From the NCBI RefSeq assembly GCF_964340395.1, contig NC_135563.1:12321651-12385650 (forward strand): a stretch of DNA of 64,000 bases. The letters are read 5' to 3'. Position numbers and translations under genes: made by a program. This DNA is from Glandiceps talaboti (Eukaryota; Hemichordata; Enteropneusta; Spengelidae). Below the pieces are notes generated by a model. That model saw only the letters and a list, made by a program, of their open reading frames with translations. It ran no database searches and had not been told where the DNA came from. Of this stretch, positions 1-11,444 are shown one piece after another. Numbering within the stretch: the first letter of the stretch is position 1; each line of letters begins with the position of its first letter.

Positions 1-783
1 TATGACAAAAAATGCATGAAATATATCAACTCACAGCGACGCTTAATGCAATTATATGAAATTCGTACAAAACAACACACCACATTTGATACAGTATCTG
101 CTAATCGATTTGTATATCCTTGAACAGATAACAGTAAGCTTCTTACATGTGAAAGTCATTATTCATTATTCATACCTTGGGGAATTCATGCGATATTTTG
201 TTGTGTGCAATGGAATAAACAAGCTTTTCATTTATGTATTAATACTTGAAGTTTTTCTGATTACTGCATATTTTCCCCATATACGCGTTGGAAATTATGA
301 GTAGCCCTTTTCAACGCTTTTGCATCATCATACTCTGTAGTGTATCTGTATATATCACAAATTACGTTGATGACGTGAACCTAATGTCGACGTCGTCATC
401 TCATTTCATTGCATACTTGATAGCTGAAGTTGCTGCACACTTGCGTAATTGTATATCTTACACCTCCACTTTATTAGTGTGTATCTTTGTGTCTAGGATA
501 TATTAGTCTAGAGGCTATCCGTGGCCTTGAATTCTGCCCAATGATAAGTTAGTGTTTATTGTGGCCAACTACATAATGTCCATCTATGGTACATTTGTCA
601 TATTAGGATTCTACTTAATACACTCTTTAAAATATTGTAACAGTTTCCAAGAGTTAGGGGTTTACTCTCTTGGTTCATGTATGACTTTTCAGTGGTCTAT
701 AGACGTGGTGAAGGATATCTTTCGATTGAAAGTCACGCATATTATAACGTCTAGCCTAATCATACACAGTGAAACTCCCACAC
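1..783. other. AT-rich non-coding stretch, no gene recognised
   Basis: Only short open frames occur here (82, 72 and 89 codons), none with recognisable domains. The one at 552-821 runs into the repeat that begins near 784. I see no splice-flanked exon and no repeat structure. Confidence 0.5.
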
Positions 784-1160
784 CCTGTAACACTAACAGC
801 CACATACCTACGGCAGGGTAGTGCAAATAGCTGTACCAGTCCTATGGAATCACAGGGGCTGTACCGATTATGTGAAAAATATCCCTGTAACAGCTCTGAT
901 CTGCACATAGCCTAGGTGTTTATAGAAACCCTGTAAAAGAGCCTTTTCGCACAGCCATGGAGCATAGTTGTAACGTAAGTATTTCCCACAGTCACGTAGC
1001 AGCTATATGTGCATTGCTGTAACAGACGTATTTCCCAAAGCCAATGACTAGTTTTGTGAGTAATGTTGATTGGATATGAACGAAAGGGCTGCTACAGCCA
1101 TGTAAAAGGGCTGTGGAAAAACATATCTGTGACAGGATTGTACTGCACATAGCTGGTACA
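784..1160 (+). repeat. Degenerate ~40-bp tandem repeat
   Basis: A diverged unit of the form CTGTAACAG followed by TATTTCCCACAGCCA recurs near 784, 829, 888, 928, 967, 1013, 1096 and 1126, mostly 30-46 bp apart. The clearest pair is CTGTAACAG...CTGCACATAG at about 888 and CTGTGACAG...CTGCACATAG at about 1129. The copies shift frame relative to one another and there is no continuous open frame, so this is a decayed minisatellite rather than a coding repeat. The exact unit and copy number need a self-alignment. Confidence 0.55.
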
Positions 1161-3440
1161 CATGACGTTGTTCCTCTTCCCTAGTACTACGACGTAACCA
1201 CACTCTAGCACCAGTATATGAACATCCTAGTCCGAGGATGTACAAGATTCCCTATGTATGCATGTATTGTTTTAAAGAAGGGTATGTTGTATAGATGCGA
1301 ACGATGAACTTACAATATCACCTTCAAAGCAGTACATCCCGAAAAAAGCGGATTTTAATCTGTCTCTTTCCAATGTCTCTGATATCATGAACAACACATT
1401 GATATGTAATCTTTGTTAAAGGGATGATATTTTCAGAGTTCGCGTACATTCTACAATGAATAAATGAAGTGAAAAACCACAACTTTCTGTTTTTGATGTG
1501 CGTCACGTAGAATATAAGTTGAAATGCAACCTTTAAGACACAGTTTAGCCCTAGCTGTACTACACAAGGAGCTTCAGACAGAGTATAATAAAAGAAAAAC
1601 ACATCTTGATCATTTTCTGTACGATGTTTGAAAACATCGGAAATTCGTTATATCGTTACCTCTCAATACCTTAATCAAGGCAAATCAGCTACGGTCATGA
1701 AAAATACATGAAGGAGATAATCTTTCCCGTCATTTATCAAAAGCTGCTAATGTTTAAACCTTATGTCGGAGAAAATAGATTCCTATTACGCAGTGGGACT
1801 CTAATGAAACTTGAGTTATACCGTATGATTTTTCAAGTGATGAAGCAAACTGACCATTGACCTTTTGTTGGCTTTAAGCGTGCTTATACTTGGTATGCCG
1901 CCATGCTCGCTACATGGTGTGTATCGTATAACGATATGACCTGTGTTGGTGCAATACATGAGGAAGTGATCTGATATCTCCATCGTTAGTCGTCTCTTGG
2001 TAGAGTACACATTTAGTCTGTGTTGATTGAAGCGCAGGAAATGGATTTATAATTCCATGAGTAGAAACCATTTTATCATTTAATTGATAGCAATGGGAGG
2101 AGTGGCGACAGACACGAAGACGAGATCATTAGCTTTCATTCCCTCTAGACTGAGTAAACACTATGGTTTCACTTTAAAACGTAACCAGCATTAACGAAAT
2201 TGGGCATTAATGTCATTAGACAAAAAACAGAACTATTCCAGGTCCAGGAACACGTTCATGTAATGTATCTATGAACTCCTAAAAAACGGACAAACGTGTA
2301 CACTTACTGATCATGATAAGTAAAATCGTGATAGTGTTCTACCGTAGATAAGGCATAACAATGTATTTACCTTTAACTCAGAGAGATGAGAATGATTAGT
2401 CTACACTATTTTCAATTTCGATACATATGCTCGGCTTATTGAGACGAAAACTGGACATGGAAATCTACATTAATTTTCTGGCTGGAAGGAAATCATCGCG
2501 AGAATGTTTGAAATTGTAGTTTCGTCATTATAGAACTATATAGTGTGTGAAATAGGCAACATGAAAAGGGGGAGCTAATCTTTTGCAGTGTGCTGTTCGA
2601 CTTAGAATAGAATAACCACTAACATCTAAAATCAATATATCGACAGTGGCATATACAAGGAATGATTGATCCCCCTATTATGGCTTGAAAGATACCGCAA
2701 GATCCATATCAAATGAATTCTAACTCTATGTCTAGTACGTGTATTCATTGCTACAATTACAATGGCACATACTGCGTTATGTTTAATACGGAGAAAATTG
2801 GCGAAATAAGGGTATGATTTCTTGCCTGTTGACATCAAATGCATACTGTACAGTAGCCATTATGAAACTAGTTTCTTAATGATATCAAATGTGTTAAAAT
2901 GTTGAAGGTATAAATATTTGAATATTGTGAAGATTTTCAATCTGCAGGCATTTATATAATGCTTGAATGTGTCCGCCTTTGTCAACGACGTTTTCACTTT
3001 ATGATTACAGTAACTGTTACAATACACTCGCCTTGGATTATATAAACCGAATTGAAAAATACAGCAAATTCTAAAGGTTTCATTAGTTAACTCATATTCA
3101 CTACAATCCAAGCATAAAATTGATATTAACCAAATAGACAACACGTATTAAGAATTAAAAAAGAACAAATTTACCGTCTACAGGCAGCTGTGATTGATCT
3201 GACGCTGAGAGCCGAATGAAGAAAAAGCAGCAGAGCTTCTCAGCTATCTTCAGTGGTATATGTAGCAGAGTCTTTCAAAGTATTCAACTGAATACATGGA
3301 ACCACCTGCTCCATGACGTGAAGTGGGAGTGTTACTTCACCAACTGTTGTTATTTTTGCGCACTATTATTAGAATATTTCATACTTAGACATGCCTCCAC
3401 CAATGAGCGACACGCATCAGTCATGGGCATGGCAATGTTC
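1161..3440. other. Non-coding stretch, no gene recognised
   Basis: This is AT-rich sequence with only short frames on either strand (longest 94 codons, minus strand, 2860-3144). None shows a domain, signal peptide or convincing splice borders. No repeat is obvious by eye. Confidence 0.45.
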
Positions 3441-3443
3441 AAC

Positions 3444-3474
3444 GAGTGAGTGAGTGAGTGAGTGAGTGGGTGAG
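3444..3474 (+). repeat. (GAGT)n microsatellite
   Basis: About seven tandem GAGT/GTGA tetranucleotides, with one GGGT variant at the 3' end. Confidence 0.9.
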
Positions 3475-3535
3475 GGTAATTAAACTATCTACAATAAAAG
3501 TTAAGCGACAGCTCTCGTAGGCAGCAGATGCCAAT

Positions 3536-3567
3536 ATGGCCTCGTCGAATTTGGCAAGTGTTACGAA
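3536..3567 (+). CDS. Possible tiny initial coding exon, product unknown
   Basis: An ATG in good context (A at -3, G at +4) opens a ten-codon frame, MASSNLASVT plus two bases, that runs straight into GTAAGT, a consensus splice donor. This could be a first coding exon followed by an intron, but so short a segment is easily produced by chance. No downstream exon was identified. Confidence 0.07.
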
Positions 3568-3574
3568 GTAAGTC

Positions 3575-5085
3575 ACCAAACAAAAGGTGCTCTAATTCAA
3601 GTCTAGGGTAGAAATTGCAGCGCGTAAGTTGGCAGTTAGATTAAAATATATCTTATCTTCTCGCTTAAATTGAATATTTAAACAAATCAAAACGTGTCAC
3701 AATTTTTTGAAATTATGTTTGCCCACAAACTATATCCAAATTCTTGCGAAGACGATTTAAAAAAAATTGTTACAGCATATAACATAAAGTTATCGGCCAG
3801 ATTAAGTTCAGGTGAAGATTCATGCGTATTGCACCGTCCGGCCGTTTTGTGAATACGTTGTTTGATAAGATTTAATTGATATTTTTATTTCATCGAATGT
3901 GGTACGAAAATACGCTTCAAAGTCTCCAAATTAGGACAATAGAAAATATGTCGGTCAATAAATAGATCATGTGTCTGTTTTTATGAGAGGTATTCATGCC
4001 ATAGGCAATAAGTCGGATATTTAATAAGTCAATATTAGAATATGCAATATTCACCAATACACACATGGACTAATAAGATTTAAATTGAAAACATACGGTA
4101 TGTCCATGGTAAATAGCTATCATAACCATCCAATTTTCATAAGTTATAAAAAAAATAAATTCCCTAAATTGACTTTAATGTATGGTATGTCCATTATATT
4201 TCTTAATATAACAAAAAAGTTAATGCCGAATCATTTTTGAAATATTCTTTTGCTAGATAAAATGACTTACTTTCAGTTGAGCTCACAATAAGGTGTGTTG
4301 AATCACCTATTGGTACACGGATGTACGTAAGATGGTAAGAAGCATGAAAAGTAATGAAGTTGCATTTTACACCGAGACCAGACATTGACCAGAATACGTT
4401 GATCTGGCCTACAATCCGTTCATTCACGAGACATGCCGTCAAATAATACGGGACGATCGCTGTGACTGGAAAGTGCATGACCCAGCTTGTGCCACGTTAT
4501 TGAATGCGCAATGAGCAGCATCATATACAGGTATCGAAGCAAATCAAAATAACACAGCCGCACCTGATTCAAAAACCAAGCCGTCACTCAAGAGTTTAAT
4601 TCAGCCCGCCTACGGATAAATTTCACATATATACAATGATGAGTTTTTGTTTTATAAGTAACTGAACAATGTGTAGCAAAAACGTTTGGTTGGTTGATGA
4701 CAAAAATGCGTCTCGGTTGCAGCGAGTACAGGTTTAAGGAGACCGGGTGTAAAACCGGCGATTTAGAAGGCTTATTAATTGCACTAGGGAATACTTCTAT
4801 GCGCATGTGGGGAAATTGACAACAGCTTTCAGTAATCTTTTGGGCATATTGTCAAAGTGGACCGAGTTTGTCACATTTGATAGCCCTCCATACGGATAAT
4901 CACCTGTACAACTGTGCCTATTGCTATTTTGAATTAATATGAGTTAGAACGTTAATTTTCAATGCGTCCTTGTTTCGCTTGACATCATTACGCTATTCTG
5001 TAATTAACATACTTTCTCTCAAAGAGACTAATACGACATTTCGTGATGAGATTCCATCGGTAAATGCAATCGTAATAAGTTGATG
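3575..5085. other. Non-coding stretch, no gene recognised
   Basis: This is AT-rich sequence. Minus-strand frames at 4203-4478 (91 codons) and 4588-4806 (72 codons) lack recognisable features. I saw no repeat or regulatory cluster I could defend. Confidence 0.45.
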
Positions 5086-5087
<2 letters not shown>

Positions 5088-5117
<30 letters not shown>

Positions 5118-5120
5118 CAT

Positions 5121-5155
<35 letters not shown>

Positions 5156-5266
5156 TACATACATACATACATACATACATACATACATACATACATACAC
5201 ACATACATACATACATACATACACACTCCCTCTCGCTCAAACACACACACACACACACACACACAT
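5088..5266 (+). repeat. Compound (CATA)n/(CA)n microsatellite
   Basis: Long CATA runs are interrupted by CA dinucleotide runs. After a short CTCCCTCTCGCTC interruption a final CA run ends near 5266. Open frames across this tract on both strands are just translations of the repeat (alternating TYIH or MYVC). Confidence 0.97.
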
Positions 5267-5269
5267 AAT

Positions 5270-7098
5270 TGTATTAAATAGTGTAATAAAGGCCAGCACA
5301 TGACCATTCACTTTATGCTGAATGTATACTAACGTTATGAATTCAGTAAAAAGATTCATATTTTTTCATTATACAATGCCAATATAAAGACAGCAATATA
5401 ATCCATCTTGTAATGTATTGGATGGATATGATGAATATATCTGACGTTTACAATGGATTGCTGTTTGTTAGTACTAGTCATGGTAGCGTTGCCGTGACCA
5501 ATTGAGTCGCATATGACGCAAGGTTGTAGTTCGATGTATCATTGTTAATCACAATAACCATGTCAATTTGACAAAACTCTGCAGACCATGGTTGCACTTT
5601 GTTAAAAGCGTCTACTTAGACACTATTACAGACACGCAGCATGTCTGAATAAAATGCCCGCCTTGGGTTAAAGTAAGCGTTTCGTACATCTAACCTTTAG
5701 GTGAAGCCATTCATACAAACATTATAACGTCCGATAATATATCTCTAGGCTTTTCTGTCGAACTTTAACAAGGACTATTCTAGCCGCATATTTTTGACAA
5801 GAGAGAGTTTTTTTCCATTTATTTGTCTTTTATCCTTTGTATAACGTTAAGCTTCTTGATGAACATTACTTTAAACTCGTTCATTTATCCCTCAATTTCA
5901 TTAAGATATCATGTATAATTAAATAACATGCTGACAGGGTATAGAAATGGAATGTTGAGTGTACGAAATACGGCTGCATTGTTACTCTACACAAAAGGAA
6001 TATAACAATCATTGTTTCTCTTTTCAAATGTATTTCTCTCTCCTATTAAAATATATAATGATGTTTAGTGAAGCATGTATATTTTATAAAACGACGTGTT
6101 TTCAGCTATATGTTAAGGGAATTGAATCATTTTACTAAAATCATATTCCATTAATTTATTTTCTCACTGTACTTGCTGTTAATGAAAATCATTAGGAAAT
6201 TGGAAGTTTGGTTTGAAAGGAACAAATCACCTTTCAATCTAGCTTTTTCTAATCTTCACACGTTTCACAACGATTGATATTGTAACTGTACATTTTCGGA
6301 TTTTTTTTCTAAAAGACACACACCAAATGTATAGTTCAACAAATGAGTACACCACATCGCAATGAACCCTAACAATACAATTAATTATTAGAGCATCAGA
6401 CTTGACCTAGTTCATTTCGAGGTACATTAGGATTAGGTTACTAATAGCGTGATTCTTCATTCCAGTACTACCTAGACATAATTGAATATAAATTATTATA
6501 TATATATAATCACCTAAACTAGGGTTCAGTATTATACCGCAATAAGTCCTAGAAAACACCATTATCGAAACAACTGAATGAGATACCAGACACCAGAAAT
6601 GTATGATTATATATTTCGATGTTATCAAAAAATATTAATATTTCTAATAATATTCATACACAGCTATATTTCAGGATGATAAATGTATTACATCACGATT
6701 GAAATGAAAATGATCTCGGTCAGTCTGAGAACTAAACAGTGATGTACAAACCTGATAGGAATTCACCATGATTTTCTATTCTCCGTTTTTAAGTCAAAAT
6801 ATTGATGCTTTAATACATCGTCGTTATCATCGAAGTGCTTGAAACGAATCGATCACATGCTGTGTCAGACATCTTTCCATCTGAGGTGTAATTTGATCTG
6901 AAGATCCCGAACCTCTTGTGCGTACATTGATGATATCTTTCTTTGCAATGTTTCTCATCATTGACACATATGTTGGCATGCACACTTCACCCTTGTTAGA
7001 TCTTACAGAAGATATCGCATTGGCATTCTACTGCGTCGAATGCAAATCAAAAGACCAACTATGTTTACAATTGATTCACTTTACTGAAGTATTCCTGT
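5270..7098. other. Non-coding stretch, no gene recognised
   Basis: AT-rich sequence with a small TATATATATA patch near 6499. A 73-codon minus-strand frame at 6407-6628 and a plus-strand frame entering the 7.1-kb microsatellite look like chance. Confidence 0.45.
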
Positions 7099-7101
7099 TG
7101 A

Positions 7102-7123
7102 TGTGTGTGTGTATGTATGTATG

Positions 7124-7153
<30 letters not shown>
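7102..7153 (+). repeat. (GTAT)n microsatellite
   Basis: A short GT run leads into about eleven GTAT units. Confidence 0.95.
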
Positions 7154-7154
<1 letters not shown>

Positions 7155-9290
7155 GTGCATTTAGTGACGTATGATTTAACTCACATATCAGGAGATACAT
7201 AGTAAAGAAAGTCGTTCTTATTGTTATTCAATATCCAGAGGAAGATACAATCTAGCACGTATAGCAAGTGATCTCATCATCTATTTTAGAAGTACAGATC
7301 TGCCCAAAGGGGTACATATATGACCTACATGTAAGAGGTTTGTCTTTAATTTTCTGAAGTATTTTAAAGAGGAATGAATGAATTATTACGATATTTTGAA
7401 ATGAAGCAGTCAGTTCTTAATGATACTTGACCTTGGTGAGATCAAATGGAATAACTCGCATCAAAATGGAGCATTTGTCTTTCGAGAAATATTTCCTTAA
7501 TTTTGACTAGGTTAGTATGACGAAATGTAGTTAGTTTGAAACAGCCGTTTTGAAATGATTGTGATGTCTACTTCTAAAGATCTTGATCACACAATGGAAT
7601 TACATGGGCCTTGTCAAAAAACTAAAAAAAAACTAGCGAATATGTAATAGGAAGCCTCGATATTAGATTGTGATATATATAAATATATAGATGTGTAATT
7701 CAATACGTTTAAAAGTTATGTGAACAAAATATAGTTCTTTTATTGCAAAGAAGGATAATGCAAATTATCAAAATGTATTTAAGATTGACAGTTGGGGGCT
7801 AATTTTATTTATAAATATATAATGAAAATATGAAAACGCAGCATCGATACCAGAAATTGACTACACAATATTTATTTGTAGTACGATCCATTAATGAAGT
7901 TCATCAGAATACTGAGCGATCGAAGCAAGTAGTATAGTAGCAGGAAATGTCAAAAACGTGTACGTAGGCTTTAATCAAACCAAACACCAAAGCGATCGAT
8001 CGTGAATGATGAAGAGAAAGGATTTGCATTTATACAAGTTTAATTTGAATGCGTCCGACATAATTGAAGTATTTTGCAGTCACCCAGTCTCTTTGATTTT
8101 AATATCTTATCTTCTTTAATAGTTTATGTCTGCCACTTGCTAGACATTCAAACGTCTGACTGCCCTTTTAAAATATCAACCTGACAGCTCTATGTAAACT
8201 AAAAAGAAAACAACAACCAATTCACTAGCTATTAATGACGAAAGTGCATTAACAGAAACACTTATTAGAATTATACATTGATATGCATTGGTACATTCAC
8301 ATTTCAATTTGACTTTAGGAAAATATGACATATTGTTTGTATATAAACATCAACATTAATAGGAAGTTTAAGCAGCTATATGCTTGTTTGTTTTTAATAT
8401 AAATGGACAAGAACAACTTTCGCTATGCTAATTATGTTGTACATCTTGAGTCGAGAGGCTGGCGATAACATGACCATTTAGCGGGACATGACAAGAAGAG
8501 TGATAGATTGTGTGCAGACATGTTGAAACAGTTAAGTGTATTGCTTAACAAATGCTTTGAGTTCGAACGTGTGATGAGTTTGGAGAAATCACCAAGTCGT
8601 GAACTATTCATCATTCATGCGCGTTGTGAAGTATTACGTATTCTTTTTATTTCTCGACTAATGCTTAGTGGTAAAAACAACCTATAAATACTGCGTATAC
8701 CTCAGTGACAAGCCCGACATCACGATTTCAGAAGCATTATACAGCTTTTAAAAAGAATCACTCCATATGTACAATATGTATAACTACGTAAGAAAGAATC
8801 AAGCCTCTTACAGTTTTCAATACATATTGCACAACTTGAAAAGGGAAATCTGCGACGTGTTGCGGGTACATAACACACTTCATAAGCTAATTCTAAGGAA
8901 TTCTTTTGTGTACAGATTTCAAAGTATAGAATTTCAGTGGATATGCTTATAGCTTCTTTGGTATACTTTTTAGGTGTAATAAAGCACATCGCCTTTATTA
9001 TCAACCAAGTATTGACATACACTGTGTATAATAAACAGCTACTTGGATATGAATATATGGCTACCTACATAAAGCTGAAGACATCCTTCATATAAATTAA
9101 TGCTGCCCCATTAACTGAACAAGTCCTACAAACTACATACAAGGGGCAAACACGCAGTATGAAACAAGACGAATGACTTTGCTGGGAGCAGGGAAATGAT
9201 AGATCAACATATGGTACTTACCTAGGGTGGCTAGGATCCTATGTACGATACAATAATCAATTAGAACTATATATCGAGAAGCCAATACAA
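7155..9290. other. Non-coding stretch, no gene recognised
   Basis: AT-rich sequence. The longest frame is 100 codons on the minus strand (8720-9022) and has no domain or membrane signature I recognise. A minus-strand GTAAGTACC donor consensus lies near 9210-9222, but I could not pair it with a convincing exon. Confidence 0.45.
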
Positions 9291-9318
9291 TGAAATGCTA
9301 TTCTTTAGATGTAAGGCC

Positions 9319-9397
9319 ACCGTCGTGGTGTCAGACTTCCCTTTCAAACTACCGTCTACCGTTGTAGTGACACCGTGTTTTAAAGTGTACCGTCGGA
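9319..9397 (+). repeat. Imperfect ~39-bp tandem duplication
   Basis: ACCGTCGTGGTG...TTTCAAACT at 9319 recurs as ACCGTTGTAGTG...TTTTAAAGT at 9358, followed by a further ACCGTCGG at 9389. The segment is more GC-rich than its surroundings. A 65-codon plus-strand frame (9295-9492) crosses it, but the two copies are not in a conserved reading frame, so I treat it as a repeat. Confidence 0.4.
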
Positions 9398-9700
9398 GAA
9401 AAGTAATTAATACATTGAGGAAGTTGTCACTAAAGAGACAGCGTTTTCCGAATCGGATGTACGGGGATCATGGACCATTCCATGGCCACTGATAGCCTCG
9501 AGGGGAAATAATCAGCATGCGAACAAAGCACACGCCCACAACATGACCTAAAATGACACTCTTTATGAGACAATACGTCGGCACCATGGAGTGAATAATG
9601 AACATATTTTAGTGTCATTAAGATAGAATAAACAGAAAGGCATAATAATAATATAGAACAAAGTACACACTAAAAACGTGTGTGTACATATTACAGTACA

Positions 9701-9753
9701 CATCAATAACATGATATGGACCTTTAAAACAAGGTCTATATCATGGATTGATG
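9701..9753 (+). other. Stem-loop, ~22 bp with a 6-nt loop
   Basis: The left arm 9701-9724 pairs with the right arm 9731-9753. There is a 7-bp outer stem (CATCAAT/ATTGATG), a small internal loop (AA against G) and a 15-bp inner stem beginning CATGATAT. The single non-Watson-Crick pair in the inner stem is a G-U pair if the plus strand is transcribed. It could be a small RNA hairpin or the remnant of a short inverted-repeat element. The loop is short for a typical animal pre-miRNA. Confidence 0.4.
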
Positions 9754-9759
9754 GAGATA

Positions 9760-11330
9760 GGCTTGCTATATACATTGATTTGTTCTTAGCTGGTAGAAGC
9801 ACACTTACGTCTAAATACTCGCTAGACTCGAAATATATCTCACAAACATATGATTAGTACCTCCAGCAGTTCAAGGATACAATTTGCAAGCAAAACACTA
9901 ATGAGAAATGTAGCAAAGCGTGACATGTTTCTATGAGTTCGTTAATTCTTTTTTTAAACAGGTAAAGGGGAAATTAAAAGTCTTAATGTATGTATATCCC
10001 CCTGGGTGTACATGAGGTACAATGTGTGTTCGGTCGCATATAGGTAAATGCAATAATGCATAATTACGAAAGCTAATTATCAAGGACAACATTGTTGAAT
10101 CCGATACACGTAAAAGGCATGTGAGCAATTTATTTGTCAATTCCATTGTATCGTAACGACAATAACATTTTGCATTCAATGGAGTATTCTTTTGAAGATG
10201 CAACTCGTATCGATCATTCCTGAAAATTATTGTGATTGCGTTTCAAATTGATGGCAAACGTTTTGCTAGTGAAGATATCGTAACTGTTTTAACTTTAACA
10301 TGAATTGAAACGGTCTAATCTCTGGACAGACATGTATTTGTTAAAGATGTATTTCGTAGCGCATACGTATAAAAAAACTTTATTCTTGTCCTCATCACCT
10401 CAACATAGTAACGGCGAATTTCACAATACAGGTTAGCCTTTCTGTGTGATACAAACACGCAGAAACTAATAAGAAACTGAACGTGCTACACTTTAGATAG
10501 CAAGATTGAATGAGTACAGTCTCTTGCTACATTTTGCCTAAGTGAAATTAATTACACACATGTCGCCATACAGGCATTTTACATTTTTCATTAGGTGTTT
10601 GATACTGAGAAAAACTATTGGCGCTCGAATGTCTGCATGGAGTTGCAATACATTTCAATGGTTTATTTTATTTAGATTACATGTGAAAAAGTATGCGATC
10701 TTGCTATAATTGAAGTGTGGCATGATTACGCAGTTTCGTGTTGGTTTCTGCGTGGTTGTATCATCAAACAGCAAAGCTGAACAGTAGTGTGAAATTCGCT
10801 GTATATATAATTTGGACTTGACGCTACGTATTTTAATAGTACTTCCTCCACTGAGGCACATTTTGAATTGCCCCCCTCCCTCCCCCATGTCCATGTGAAA
10901 ATACAAATATATTACAAATAGGTGATCAGGGTCTGTTACATTTTAAGCAAGGGACGTGTACTTTTATTTCTTTTTTGTGTAGCCCTAAATAATAGTCTGA
11001 ATCGTCAAATTTGAGATTTATCATAATACAACAATATCAATAGATTGTATTAAATTTTTAAACTGTACCAGTTACAATTGTGAAAGGTTGAAGGAGTATA
11101 CCTTTTTCCCTGGACGGCTAAAGTTTCTGAATCAAAAATGAATTAAACAACAACAAATTCGTTCTTGCTTGCATTATATCCGTAGCTAAAAACTGTATCA
11201 AAGTCTATACACGCACGCTGTATGGTTTTATCTCTTGATATCAAAGATGTTCGCTGTTTTAAATGTGTTGTATTATATGTAAAGGAAATTAGAAAAATAC
11301 AATTTTCATAATTATCAATTTGTAAATATA
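9760..11330. other. Non-coding stretch, no gene recognised
   Basis: Two minus-strand frames (9931-10203 and 10655-10906) have no recognisable features. A pyrimidine-rich patch CCCCCCTCCCTCCCCC lies near 10871. Confidence 0.45.
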
Positions 11331-11357
11331 TAAAAATAAATATAAATAAATAAATGT

Positions 11358-11386
11358 ATATAATATATATATATATACATACATAC

Positions 11387-11442
<56 letters not shown>
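11358..11442 (+). repeat. (TA)n tract with CATA units
   Basis: A TA dinucleotide run is broken by three CATA units near 11379-11388 and then continues to about 11436. It is preceded by an AAAT-rich simple sequence (11325-11357). Confidence 0.95.

Positions 11443-11444
<2 letters not shown>

Noticed and set aside
4993-5307. Long MYVC/TYIH-repeat open frames
   Set aside because: They are translations of the CATA/CA microsatellite, open in several frames on both strands at once.
9205-9280. Minus-strand GTAAGTACC donor with an upstream exon
   Set aside because: The donor is strong, but upstream frames are short or closed and the acceptor is poor.
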